Of a stretch of 64,000 nt of DNA, positions 11,510-23,759 are shown piece after piece. Under the pieces are notes generated by a model. The model was not told the origin of the DNA and ran no database searches. It worked only from the letters and a program-made list of their open reading frames with translations. Numbering within the stretch: position 1 is the stretch's first letter; every line of letters starts with the position of its first letter. This DNA comes from Podospora pseudocomata (lineage: Eukaryota; Ascomycota; Sordariomycetes; Sordariales; Podosporaceae): NCBI RefSeq assembly GCF_035222375.1, contig NW_026946366.1:2914001-2978000 (forward strand), written 5' to 3'. A program made the translations under genes and the position numbers.

Positions 11510-12485
11510 ATGGCCCGCCGTCCCGCCAGATGCTACCGGTACTGCAAGAACAAGGTAAGCTTGCGATAATTTGAGATGTTGAAGTTTTGAACCTTTGGAA
11601 GGAGTCGGTCGGCATTTTCGTTTTGGGATTTGTGGGCGGAAAAATGGACGATGGACCATGGGCATGACGGAGGACCGAGCAGAAAGAGGAGGATTCACGA
11701 CAACGAAGGACACCGACAACGACAATGACGACAATAACAACGACAACAACAACGGGGTTCTGACTGTATTGTGCTCGTCTTTGAACAAGATGCTGACCTC
11801 ATTTCTTTGATAGCCGTACCCTAAGTCGCGCTTCAACCGCGGTGTCCCCGACCCCAAGATTCGCATCTTCGATCTTGGCCGCAAGCGTGCCACCGTCGAT
11901 GACTTCCCTCTTTGCATCCACCTCGTTTCCAACGAGTTGGAACAGCTGAGCTCTGAGGCCCTTGAAGCCGCCCGTATTTGCGCCAACAAGTACCTCGTCA
12001 AGCTTGCCGGCAAGGAAGGTTTCCACCTCCGTGTCCGTGCCCATCCCTACCATGTCGTCCGTATCAACAAGATGTTGTCCTGCGCCGGTGCCGATAGACT
12101 TCAGACTGGTATGCGTGGTGCCTGGGGTAAGCCCAACGGCACTGTCGCCCGTGTCAACATTGGCCAGATCATCTTGAGCGTCCGCACCCGTGACTCTAGT
12201 AAGTTTTTCCGGACCATGTTCTGCAACCACCGCGGATGCTAACCGCTGTCTTCAGACCGTGCTATCGCTCTCGAGGCTCTCCGCCGCTCCCAGTACAAGT
12301 TCCCCGGTCGCCAAAAGATCATTATCTCCAAGAACTGGGGCTTCACCCCCCTCCGCCGCGAGGAGTACCTCGAGGCCAAGGCCGCCGGCCGCGTCAAGGT
12401 CGATGGTGCTTATGTTCAGTTCTTGTCCAACAAGGGCAACCTCGCCCAGAACATGAAGCGCTTCCCTGATGCCTTCACTGCCTAA
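11510..12485 (+). CDS. rpl10: 60S ribosomal protein uL16 (L10)
   Basis: Three exons, join(11510..11554, 11814..12198, 12256..12485), encoding 219 aa. The product begins [20 protein letters not shown] and contains [40 protein letters not shown] and [19 protein letters not shown], diagnostic of eukaryotic uL16, which helps form the peptidyl-transferase/tRNA corridor and is loaded late in 60S maturation. The first exon codes only 15 residues. Intron 1 is unusually long for this locus (259 nt, GTAAGC...TGATAG, GCTGACC branch site) and holds a run of short CAA/GAC-type repeats (ACAACGACAAC words around 11700-11755). Intron 2 is 57 nt (GTAAGT...TTCAG). It is divergent from eL30. Confidence 0.97.
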
Positions 12486-14373
12486 AGTGGTGCCGGTGAC
12501 GGGGTCGTTGGGGGAAAGAATGGTTATTTGGCTTGAGGGTGGCGCAACGGGTCATTTTTAGGGCAGAGACGAAGGCATGTTTTTAGTAAAGGCCGTGCCT
12601 TGACAGTCAATGGAACCATTCAGCCATGAATGTTCAGCAAGGACTTGTGCATTATACCCTCTTGTGAGACCCGTACCGTTGAGAATTGGTACGGGATCCC
12701 TAATGACAGTGATTCAAAAAGCGTACAATCAAGACTTTCCACTGAACATCGATGAGTGAATCCATATATGTAGCAGCTGCTGTTATTCTGTAATAACACA
12801 GGGTGCCCGGCATGATGCTGATGTCCCACATCACAACAGCCTGGGACTGTGGCAACACGAAAATTCAAGATGAGGACGACTCTAAGTGCAGCGACACCGC
12901 CTGGAACGGACATAGGACCTCATGAATATACGACCGCTGCTGCTAAATAATGACTGCGATGCGTATGACATCATCCGTATCGTTTATTAGCACGAATGAT
13001 GACAGAAGTCTCGGCTTGGAGACAGGAGGGGGGAATCCACCAAGATCTCTTCGGCGTCTCCTCCTCTATGTACATACGGCCATCCTATTTTGCGCTATGA
13101 GCCTGGAGAAGGCCAAGCAGAACAATCCCTGCTTCGAGTGTAGTGTAATTCATGATCAAACGAGATCCGGTCCCGGCTTTGCTTATTGTTGGTCTTCTTG
13201 GTATCGACAGACAGTGGCTAACACCCCCGCCATACGTTGGTCACTTATTATCGCTTAGTGAGCTTTTTTGTGACATTGGATCGGCTACCAGTTCTAATCA
13301 GCCCCCATCATCTGACTGGTCATCGGCGGTTTCTTCGGCTAACACTTTCTTGGGCTGTCATCCTCGTGGCAGCTGTTATTTAATCGTTTCAAAAGCTCGA
13401 TCTTGGAACTTGAGGTTGGAGGTGGGGCTTATCGGATCCGTCCGACTCGATAACGTCAGGCCAAGGCCAATCAAGCTGTCACGCAACTAAAAAATCTGTG
13501 GAGCGTTGGATGGGGTCTTTTGAACGCGCAAAGGGGAGCATTTGCAGACCGGACGGGACCCCGTTGCCACGAGAGACACACGCAGGATGAAAATATCATC
13601 AAACGCGAATGTTGTTCGATATTGCCGCAACAGGCGAGAAAAAGGCCAACGTTGATTTTTGAAAAAGCAGCGGTTAACTCGTCCAAGGTGGGGTAAAAAA
13701 CGGACAGGGTCTCCCGCTCATCAAAGATCTTATCCTCGTGAGCTGTCTGATAGCATCCCGTGCTGCGGGCTCTGTGCTCAGTTCACATCTCGCAGCTTGC
13801 AGGCCGCCCCCCATTCTTCCCGATCGCCCCTCGCCCAGCCCGCCGCAACCTCTCCAGTCTGCTTTCCGTCATCCTTTGTACCTGCACATATTTCGTCAGA
13901 ACCGGGCATTGTCAAGATTTGAAGCCGACTCTCAGTTGCCATATTCCAGGCAAGGCAGGTTACACGACGCCGCCGTCAGCAAGTCAGCGGCCATACTCAC
14001 CGTTCCATCGCCATCACCTCATCGATAGATATCGCAAATCGCTGTTGAAACCCATCAGGGTGTGGTTGCTGAGAGACCTGGACCCCCAACCTAACCCCCT
14101 CACCGCTTCCTACCAGTAAAAGCACGCGACTTTGCATCTCTTCCTCTCAACAAACCACCCAAAACCATTCGCTTTAGTCACGGCTCGCTTCCCGACCACC
14201 GGAGTGGTCCTTTGCGAAGCGCCCTTCCTTTTTGGGGACCCCCGCGATAAACAACCTGTCACCTTTAGGGGTCTTCTTGCCCAGCCCCCTGTTGCCCAAC
14301 ATCATCAATTTCTATCCATCTCAGCGCTGTCGCTGTTGTGCTGTGTGTTCACAGTCGTCTTTCGCTGTTCAAA
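12486..14373. other. Intergenic region and long leader of the next gene
   Basis: No supportable gene. Open frames (for example around 13152-13490 on +) lack recognisable domains. The stretch from about 13750 to 14370 is pyrimidine-rich on the + strand and looks like promoter plus 5' leader of the 14374 gene. Confidence 0.5.
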
Positions 14374-16164
14374 ATGGCATTCCACCAGCCTACGCGACAA
14401 GTTCAACAACCGCGGATTGCCCGTGCCGAGTCTGAAGATGGGGGTTCTGCCATCCTCTCACCCCAGGCTCGCTTGGACACCAATGAACCCCATACATGGG
14501 TTTTGTTTACACCAGGTACTGATGCCGGAACCACAACCTCCTACCTGAGCTCTGTCCAGGATGATCAAATCACACCCGGGAGATCCAGAATCAGCGATTT
14601 GGGAAGTCTTGACACCGCAGCGCGCTCCGACTTCAACTCGCAACCGAGCAACTCCGTAGTGCCATCTGTGGCTCTTGTAAACAGCATCGCAGAAGATGAC
14701 GCCGAGCTTGACAGCCTCGACAGCCACCTCCCAGACTTCAGGACAGCGCATAGTCCATATCATCAGCCAGACATCATCCATTCGACGCACATCTTCCCTG
14801 GTCACGATGGCCTGGGTTCGTTCCGATTCGAAGTGCCCGGTAATAGCGTACAGGCTCAGGAGCGCATGTATGCTTTTGAACAGTTCAACCCAAATCGCGT
14901 CATGCACAGGAGGGAGAGCTTTGACTTGGCTCGCCTTCAGCTGGAGAGTCAAGAGCCAAAAGAGGCGGAGCGAAATCAGAGAATAGAGGCGTGGCGGTTA
15001 GAACAGAGTCAGCTTTTGTTGGAGGATATCAAAAAGGAAACAAAGAGGCGGAGGAGACAGTCAGAGCTGTCGGCACAGAGGGCTCGGTTGGAGAAGGGCG
15101 TCTTGGAAGATGTGATCGCAAGGAGCGTTGCCGACGAGGAAGCCGAAGATATCAATCTTGCCGGTACAGAATGGCACGACCAGGATGAAGCATCAACGGA
15201 CACCTCGAAGGGAGGATTGTGGAGTCGACTCACGCGCAAGGTAATCTGCGACATGATGGGCATTGATGACAAGCTACTCGCTATTCTATTTGGGGAGGTG
15301 CTTCCGGATGAGGACGATATGAAAACTCCCAGAGGGTCTCTCGAGGACTCAGCTCACCCCGCGTTTGCGAACAAGGAATCAGAGTCACGCGACGACTCGA
15401 CATGGCAACTACACATGCTGGAACGGATTGCAAATGAGCTTGGCGGAATTGTCCATCAGATGTCGACACATCCTGGGGCCTTTTCCACTTACAGTCGTGT
15501 TCAACAGACGCCCCTTCCATACGCCGGGTTGCCCATGATACCAGAAGCGCCAGACAGCATTCAAAGGATGAACAGCAGCGCCGCTTCCATGCCGCAATTC
15601 AAGCCCACCATTGGACAATCGGCAGATGCTGGCGTTGCGCAGCCATTGAATGCCATCCCGTCCACGTCCTCAGACGCTACCCCTGATGTGGCCACCAGCA
15701 ACGGCCAGACTTTTACGCAACAGGAGTGGGAGCAAGATCTTGATATCCGCCTCGTTTTCCGCTACCTACGGTCACGATTTACTTCGTCTCGCCCATCATC
15801 TCCTCCGTTCACATCGGGAACATCGCATCTAGCCACCTCGAGCACCCAAGAGTTAGCGGCCAAGGCAGCCCGGATTCGACAGCACCATCCACTGGTATCC
15901 CACGCACATGCGAATTCACACGGCCACCACCGGCCCCGTCCGGCGGAGCGACGCAGTTTCAGATCAACAACGCCGGCTAATCCTGTCACAATGAGACATG
16001 GTCCCGGTAGCTGTGCAAGCCAGAGCACAAGGCGATCTGCGAGGAGGAGTAGCATGTCTTCGAGGCAATCATCTCGACATTTTTGGGACATTGGGGGCTC
16101 CATTGGGACTGGTAGTATCATTGCTAGCGCCGGGCCTATTATGGGAAGTTGGGGCGAGGTCTAA
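14374..16164 (+). CDS. Hypothetical protein with a basic coiled-coil segment
   Basis: A single open frame of 596 aa from the ATG at 14374 (AAAATGG context; the frame is also open to an ATG at 14338). I do not recognise the family. The N-terminal 60 residues contain a conserved-looking HTWVLFTPGTDAGTTTSYLS block and an SRISDLGSLDTAARSDF block. Residues about 197-250 form a strongly charged helix that includes KKETKRRRRQSELSAQRARL. A short hydrophobic motif, MMGIDDKLLAILFGEVLPDE, lies near residue 295-315. The C-terminal 120 residues are Ser/Arg/His-rich and end in a glycine/isoleucine-rich segment (DIGGSIGTGSIIASAGPIMG). No enzyme motif or clear transmembrane helix is present. Codon use and the uninterrupted length support a real gene; a nuclear or scaffold role would be a guess. 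Confidence 0.8.
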   Translation: MAFHQPTRQVQQPRIARAESEDGGSAILSPQARLDTNEPHTWVLFTPGTDAGTTTSYLSSVQDDQITPGRSRISDLGSLDTAARSDFNSQPSNSVVPSVALVNSIAEDDAELDSLDSHLPDFRTAHSPYHQPDIIHSTHIFPGHDGLGSFRFEVPGNSVQAQERMYAFEQFNPNRVMHRRESFDLARLQLESQEPKEAERNQRIEAWRLEQSQLLLEDIKKETKRRRRQSELSAQRARLEKGVLEDVIARSVADEEAEDINLAGTEWHDQDEASTDTSKGGLWSRLTRKVICDMMGIDDKLLAILFGEVLPDEDDMKTPRGSLEDSAHPAFANKESESRDDSTWQLHMLERIANELGGIVHQMSTHPGAFSTYSRVQQTPLPYAGLPMIPEAPDSIQRMNSSAASMPQFKPTIGQSADAGVAQPLNAIPSTSSDATPDVATSNGQTFTQQEWEQDLDIRLVFRYLRSRFTSSRPSSPPFTSGTSHLATSSTQELAAKAARIRQHHPLVSHAHANSHGHHRPRPAERRSFRSTTPANPVTMRHGPGSCASQSTRRSARRSSMSSRQSSRHFWDIGGSIGTGSIIASAGPIMGSWGEV

Positions 16165-17758
16165 ATGTATGGTCAACGTCTGGTTGGGGACGCATTTTCG
16201 GCGCACATCTCTGTTTCCTTTTTCTTCTCGGTATTTAGACCCTAGAAGGTCATATTTGGACATCATGTTGCAAGAAGCGGTCAATATATTCCTATCATAA
16301 TGGAGCACACAACGGAAGCAGGGCGTATTGGTTACCGGGGGAGCATTCGTCACCCACCACTCATGAGCCAGAATCAGTTAGACATTTCGATGGTTTGAAA
16401 TCCCAACAATTTTTTTTCATTCATGGATACAACTCTTCAGCCTCAATCGTCGCCCTGCGTTTCCAATGGATATAAACATGAGCGGCAAGTTAGCATTCAT
16501 ATAACGGCGATGCGAGTGTACGCCTCGTTAATCAGATGTGAACGACCGGGTGACTGCCGAGCACAAGCTTTTGATCCACCGACGACATGGTACGCCCCAT
16601 TCGCCGGAGAGATCAAGAGACCACTTGGGGTGGCTGGGCTGCAGGGCACCGAGAATCTGAGAGGGTGAGAAAAGAGGAGAAGCTCTCACAGAGGTACCAA
16701 CCGCCCATTGCGACGCGGGTCAACCGAGACAGGGATGCTAAGTGGTTTCTAACCAATGGTTGAGCTCCAGCATCGCGACAGGTCGAAGCGAGCAAGGGGC
16801 CAGCAGCCAATTCGAGGACGGCCCGCTATGGATCTTCACCCCTCGACGCGTTTGTTCATAATGAGCATCCAATCGCCTCTTTTCTGCTTGTTTATCAACG
16901 CTGCAGCGAGGCACAACAAACGGGTCAAAAGTGGATCGAAACGGTATTCACGTTGAAAAGGGTTGCATAGTATGCATGGCCGAGTCATCTGGCAGTGCTG
17001 GCTATCGCAGGTCGACAGGGATGGAGCGAAATCGTGTGTTCCTGGGCTTCACCTCCTTCCTGGATGTGTTCGTGCTCCCCCACCCCGCCTTGCACCTTGC
17101 CCGATTCTCTGACCTGAACCTGAGTTTGCGACCTGCGACCTGCAACTTGCGTTTTGCGACTTGCGACATCTTGGTCCCAAGCTTCCCCAGTGCTGCCTAC
17201 AACGCCTCGCTTTTTTTTCTTTGCTTCGCCTTTGCTACCTGCCTGTTCGTGCACTGCGCGCCTTTTGGTCGGATCACCTGTTCACAGTTAGAATTCGAGA
17301 ATCACTATCCGTACCTATATTAAATACCAGTTGGTTGCCGTTTGCTAGCCCGTCTTCTTCCCCACCTCACCTTGTCGCCATGTCTGTGTAGGCTTGTCGC
17401 ATTGTCGCAAAGCTGCGCAAGCACCCTGTGGCGTCTGAGGATGCCAATACGCCTGCTTGGGAAGCTGAGATGCGGCGCCTGAAGCTATCCATCTCCCTCA
17501 GACAAGCTGACCAGGAACAGTATCATGTACTAAAGCCCGCCGTGTCCTCGTCAAGTCGCGACCCAGCTTAATCCTGGCGTTGGGTCGCACCGGAAACTTG
17601 CCCGACTTCTCGTCCTCTCCTGCAATCTACACTCTGCAACCTGCAATCTCGCCCATTTCCTTTCCCTCAGGAAGCCATCCGACCCAACTTGTTCCACCAC
17701 CCAAAAACTCACCGTGCGGAGGGTCAATCGCATTGGGAGATGATCTCCCGAGGCCCCA
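16165..17758. other. Intergenic region and 5' leader with CTGCAACCT-type repeats
   Basis: No supportable gene. Between 17110 and 17170 there is an imperfect run of GCGACCT/TGCAACT/TGCGACT words, and related CTGCAACCTGCAAT words recur at about 17633-17652; the same CTGCAACCTGCAA word occurs near 2139. A three-codon uORF (ATGTCTGTGTAG) lies at 17380-17391 upstream of the gene starting at 17759. Confidence 0.5.
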
Positions 17759-20700
17759 ATGGCTGCGACTCCTTTCGATCCCTCTGTCCAGGGCAACTCT
17801 TTTGTATTTGACATCTACACCGATGGCCAAGCCTTGCGCGCGCCGGCGCCTGCTCCCGCGACTTTCCTCCCTGGCGGACCATGCAACTACACCGACCCAT
17901 CTCTCCCGCGATGCGGTTGCCGCCGGTTCTGGAGCAATTCTGCTCTCGCAGCAACGGGTACCGTCGAGATTTGCATGTGCTCACATCATGCCTGCTTCCA
18001 TGAGGATGCCCCTTCAGGTCAAACCCAGCAGACCCAGCTTGGCCCAACCCAGATCTTGCCTGTGGCTGGCGTCGTAGGCCAGGAGAACCAAAAGCCCAGG
18101 AGCCACCGGGAACCGCTGAGTCCCGTACAGGAGCTAGTGAACTGGCCGATGCCCACCAGCTTTGGGGCATCGTTGGATCTAAACCTGCTGGACTTTCAAA
18201 ATACGGAACCTAGCCCAAGGATAGAGGCCACCACTCCACTGCCAATTGGACACCTTCAGCCGGCTCAGGACAGCCCAATGCCCGACACATTCAACCACTG
18301 GGGGGAGATAATCGAGACTCAGGCCGAGAACATTAGCCTCAGCGGGTTTCCAACACTTCCAGCTCAGTGTCTGCTGACCCAAGGACCTCCATCGACAACT
18401 TCATCCAGCCAAGCCAGATATCTACGACCATTTGCTGGGAGGGGATTGCAGACGCTCAATGTGCTTAGAGAGGATGCCGTTTGCCCAGGACCTAATGATG
18501 ATGACCCTACTCAGGAACATGATCCATTGTCCAGGCGCGAGCGGGAGGAGACACCCAAGGCGTCTTCGCATTCACAGGGCAAAACTCCAAAACCTGATGA
18601 CAACAGCGCATATCAGAAACTCACCGAAACAGTCGAGTCACATGAACAGCGAATAGACAGACTCGAAAACACCTCCTTTTCTGTTGCCGGCCACGAAGAA
18701 TGCCACGACAAGCACGACAACGTCGACATGCGAGTTACGGAACTGGAGTCACGGGTGGATGAAGTGGAAAAAATGCTGAACGACAATGGGAGCGTGGTGG
18801 GAAGCAGGCGACACACTCGGAATGATGCTATTGCCGACGATGCTACCGCCAGTGTGGTCTCTGTAGCCACCAACACGACAATTTCCGCATCCAACCGGGT
18901 TGAGGTGTACAACCAGATCCAAAAGCTCCAGGCTCAAGTCAACCAGCTGCAAGCTGCCGCGCTGCCAACGTACGCCAAACCCTGGGAGCTTGAAGTCGTG
19001 TTTATGCCCTTTCCCCTGAAAGGCGTGTGGGTGCAGGCAAACGAGTTTCCTGCCCAACGCCGGTCTCTAGGCGGCGATGGGGAGTGGACGCAGATGCAAA
19101 ACACGCTCAGCAGGGCAACACCAGATCCGCAGTCACCCAAATTTGCCGAGTGGCCCGGTCAATCGCCAGAGTCGAATTGGTTGCTTCCAAGGGCGTTCGC
19201 GGCAGGAAGAATCATTGATCAGAGATTAAAGAGCCGCGGCCTCATCAAGACAGTTCTGGTTCGAGGAGCTGATGCCCGCAGTGTTCAGCTTGCCATTCAC
19301 GATGCCTTCTCCGAAGTCCTCCGGGTATCTGCTCTCGCTGGAGTTCGATCAGATTATTCGCCAAACTCTCCGCTAAACGAGTTCATGGGTCTGAGACAAG
19401 CATGGGTTCCTCTGCGAAAGCTTCACAAGGACTCAAAACTACGATTTCTCACACCAGCTGAGATGGCAACACCAGCGCTGTGGGATTTCACCTTTCTGGT
19501 TTCGAGTGTCATCATGAAAGCCAGCGGTGTCCACCGTCTGTACATCACGCAACCCGAGGCATATCTCCAGGATCATCCCTTAGGCTATCATGCGATGGAT
19601 GCTGGTTGGACATGGCAAAGGCTTCGCGAATTGAGTAGATTCTATCCCGACTCTCAAAGTACCACCGGCGATGTTCCCGAGGCCGATGCTATGGAAGAAT
19701 GCTGGGCGTGGAATGATCGGGTGGATGAGCCTCCAAGTCACAACGCATCCGTCCTGAGCCTTCGCCACTCACATCTACAGCGTTTGTCTAGACGCTCCTC
19801 CACCGAGCCCTCGCAGCAGTTTTATACCGGTGTGCAGTCGCCCATACTCACCAACGGTCCGAGCTTCATCCGTGCAGGGTCTCCTCTTACTCAAAGAGAA
19901 CGAAAGGGCTCTTGGCCGCCACAGTTTACTCGGGCTGGCTCAGTCCCACCACCTTCCATACCTATACAGTCTGCGCAATCCGTGGCCCGACGACGTGTCT
20001 CGACCGTAGTGCCCTATGAGCGGCGCTCCTCCCCTCTGGTCACTCGTCCAACCCCACGGATCACTACTGTTCAGACCTCTGGCGTATCAGCTAAGAAGCG
20101 ACGACTGGGCACCCGCTCGCCGAGTCTCGTCCCGCGCAACACGCCTCGTTGGAGCCGCACCAGCATGAGCCGATCGCCATCTCTCGCCCCGCCAGGCATG
20201 TTCGGCCACCATGACGAGCGCGACCGTACACCGTTTTACTATGCAACCCCTCACAGTGAAGCTGTGGGCGAATACGGCTATCAGCGTGGGGGAAGCCGGG
20301 GCCCTCCCCAGACAATGTTGCGCACCAACGGCTACGAACCTGACGACGATGAGGACGAAGAGATGACAGATGATTTCCAGGACGATGACACCCAAGGAAG
20401 CTCGTCGGACCCCTGCGATAGTGAAATGACTCATGACGACTCTCCTGCCAAACAGGTGAGAGTCAGCCAGGGATCGTTTGGTTTTGGAACCGACGGCGAG
20501 GGCAATGACATGGATGACGTCGACATTGATGTCTACGAAGACGACGAGGAAGACGAGCTTGATGGAGTCGACACCGATCACACTCCCGGCCGTCAAAACC
20601 ATTACCATAGCAGCCACGCCGCTTGGGGCAACCAAGCCGCTGCCGCGCATGTCACCAGACCGGAAGACATCCCGCGGGCTGGAATTGAGGACCAGATGTC

Positions 20701-21100
20701 TGATGGTGAAAACGTGGACCCTTCCTCCTCTTTTTCTTCCTTCGCCTCGGATGTATCCGGATCATTCCACTCTTCCCAATCGAGACAGCAGCAACACGAC
20801 GACCAACAAGAAGAGATAGAAATCCACCAAGACGAAGACGAAGAAGACCGGGAAGAACGAAGGAGCAACACCAGCGCGAGAAGCAGCCAGGCGCCGTCCG
20901 AGTACAGCAGCAGACCGGGCCCATGGAATATCGTTCCTTCTCCTGCTAGTCCTACCAGGACTATCACAGCTGACACCAAGGCTATGGCGGCCAGTCAGCA
21001 AGAAGCAGGTGTCAAGGCCCACTCCATCAAAAGGGAGAGATCTAGCCTCAATTCTCTGATGGATTTCAGGATTCACGAAGACAGGACGGCCCAGTCATGA
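17759..21100 (+). CDS. Unrecognised large protein: Cys-rich N-terminus, coiled coil, central fold, acidic tail
   Basis: A single open frame of 1113 aa from the ATG at 17759 (CCAATGG context). I do not recognise the family. Near the N-terminus a compact cluster, C42, C52, C54, C72, C74, C79 and H81 (spacing C-x9-C-x-C-x17-C-x-C-x4-C-x-H), looks metal-binding. Residues about 280-345 hold a short coiled coil (HEQRIDRLEN, VTELESRVDEVEKML) and a second helix at about 380-400. About 410-640 has the composition of a folded domain (PWELEVVFMPFPLKGVWVQA, WLLPRAFAAGRIIDQRLKSR, LIKTVLVRGADARSVQLAIH). The stretch at 650-860 is disordered and Ser/Pro/Arg-rich. About 860-1040 is very acidic (Asp/Glu runs), and the C-terminus is disordered. 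The mix of a possible zinc cluster, basic Ser/Arg repeats and acidic tracts suggests a nuclear protein, which is inference. Confidence 0.85.
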   Translation: MAATPFDPSVQGNSFVFDIYTDGQALRAPAPAPATFLPGGPCNYTDPSLPRCGCRRFWSNSALAATGTVEICMCSHHACFHEDAPSGQTQQTQLGPTQILPVAGVVGQENQKPRSHREPLSPVQELVNWPMPTSFGASLDLNLLDFQNTEPSPRIEATTPLPIGHLQPAQDSPMPDTFNHWGEIIETQAENISLSGFPTLPAQCLLTQGPPSTTSSSQARYLRPFAGRGLQTLNVLREDAVCPGPNDDDPTQEHDPLSRREREETPKASSHSQGKTPKPDDNSAYQKLTETVESHEQRIDRLENTSFSVAGHEECHDKHDNVDMRVTELESRVDEVEKMLNDNGSVVGSRRHTRNDAIADDATASVVSVATNTTISASNRVEVYNQIQKLQAQVNQLQAAALPTYAKPWELEVVFMPFPLKGVWVQANEFPAQRRSLGGDGEWTQMQNTLSRATPDPQSPKFAEWPGQSPESNWLLPRAFAAGRIIDQRLKSRGLIKTVLVRGADARSVQLAIHDAFSEVLRVSALAGVRSDYSPNSPLNEFMGLRQAWVPLRKLHKDSKLRFLTPAEMATPALWDFTFLVSSVIMKASGVHRLYITQPEAYLQDHPLGYHAMDAGWTWQRLRELSRFYPDSQSTTGDVPEADAMEECWAWNDRVDEPPSHNASVLSLRHSHLQRLSRRSSTEPSQQFYTGVQSPILTNGPSFIRAGSPLTQRERKGSWPPQFTRAGSVPPPSIPIQSAQSVARRRVSTVVPYERRSSPLVTRPTPRITTVQTSGVSAKKRRLGTRSPSLVPRNTPRWSRTSMSRSPSLAPPGMFGHHDERDRTPFYYATPHSEAVGEYGYQRGGSRGPPQTMLRTNGYEPDDDEDEEMTDDFQDDDTQGSSSDPCDSEMTHDDSPAKQVRVSQGSFGFGTDGEGNDMDDVDIDVYEDDEEDELDGVDTDHTPGRQNHYHSSHAAWGNQAAAAHVTRPEDIPRAGIEDQMSDGENVDPSSSFSSFASDVSGSFHSSQSRQQQHDDQQEEIEIHQDEDEEDREERRSNTSARSSQAPSEYSSRPGPWNIVPSPASPTRTITADTKAMAASQQEAGVKAHSIKRERSSLNSLMDFRIHEDRTAQS

Positions 21101-21794
21101 TGCGGGAGCTGAGGATTGGTTCTGGAAATCTCATCTTTACTATCATAGTACATACGTTTTCTTATGTTTTTTCCTTATCACTATTTGGATCAGTTTAAGG
21201 GAAGCGGGGTTTGAGGATAGCGATGATCTAGGTTCTTATTATCACTCTCGGATTTCTCACTCACACATGGCGTTTTGTTTCTTGGATCTCAAGCGAGCAT
21301 CTTTGACTACTATCTCACAAGGGTTGCGGTGGGCGGTTTGTTTTGTCTATGGGGGTTCGGCAATTGGGAATATCATGTACAGGGAACGAGTGGAGCGACA
21401 AATTCATGTATTAGCGGTTCAAGAAGGTTTATCTAGCAAGTTTTTTATCTTGCATTTTCATAGCGGCATGGTTACCTACGTAGATATATCTCATCTCTGT
21501 CTCTATGTTTGTGGTCTGTATGTAGTGTATGTTCCCTCGGCTTGGTTGGTGTACGAGTGTGGTACATAGGCCAGTATTCACCTGTGTAATCCTCAGACTT
21601 AATAATTTCAAAACGGCAGAAAGAAGAATATAACGACACCAACACCAAACACAGACATCATTGTTGGTATCATATCGCAGTATCTCTAAAATCATGGCTC
21701 GTAAATGCAATAATAACCCACAACCACCCTTTTTTGTACCGCCCGCCCCTTAAACGCCAAAACTCCAGTCCCCTCTTCTTTAGCAGGCGACAAA
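21101..21794. other. Convergent intergenic region
   Basis: A T-rich, low-complexity stretch between the stop of the 17759 gene and the stop of the minus-strand Dim1 gene; it probably holds both 3' UTRs. No gene or RNA is recognisable. Confidence 0.55.
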
Positions 21795-23759
<1,965 letters not shown>

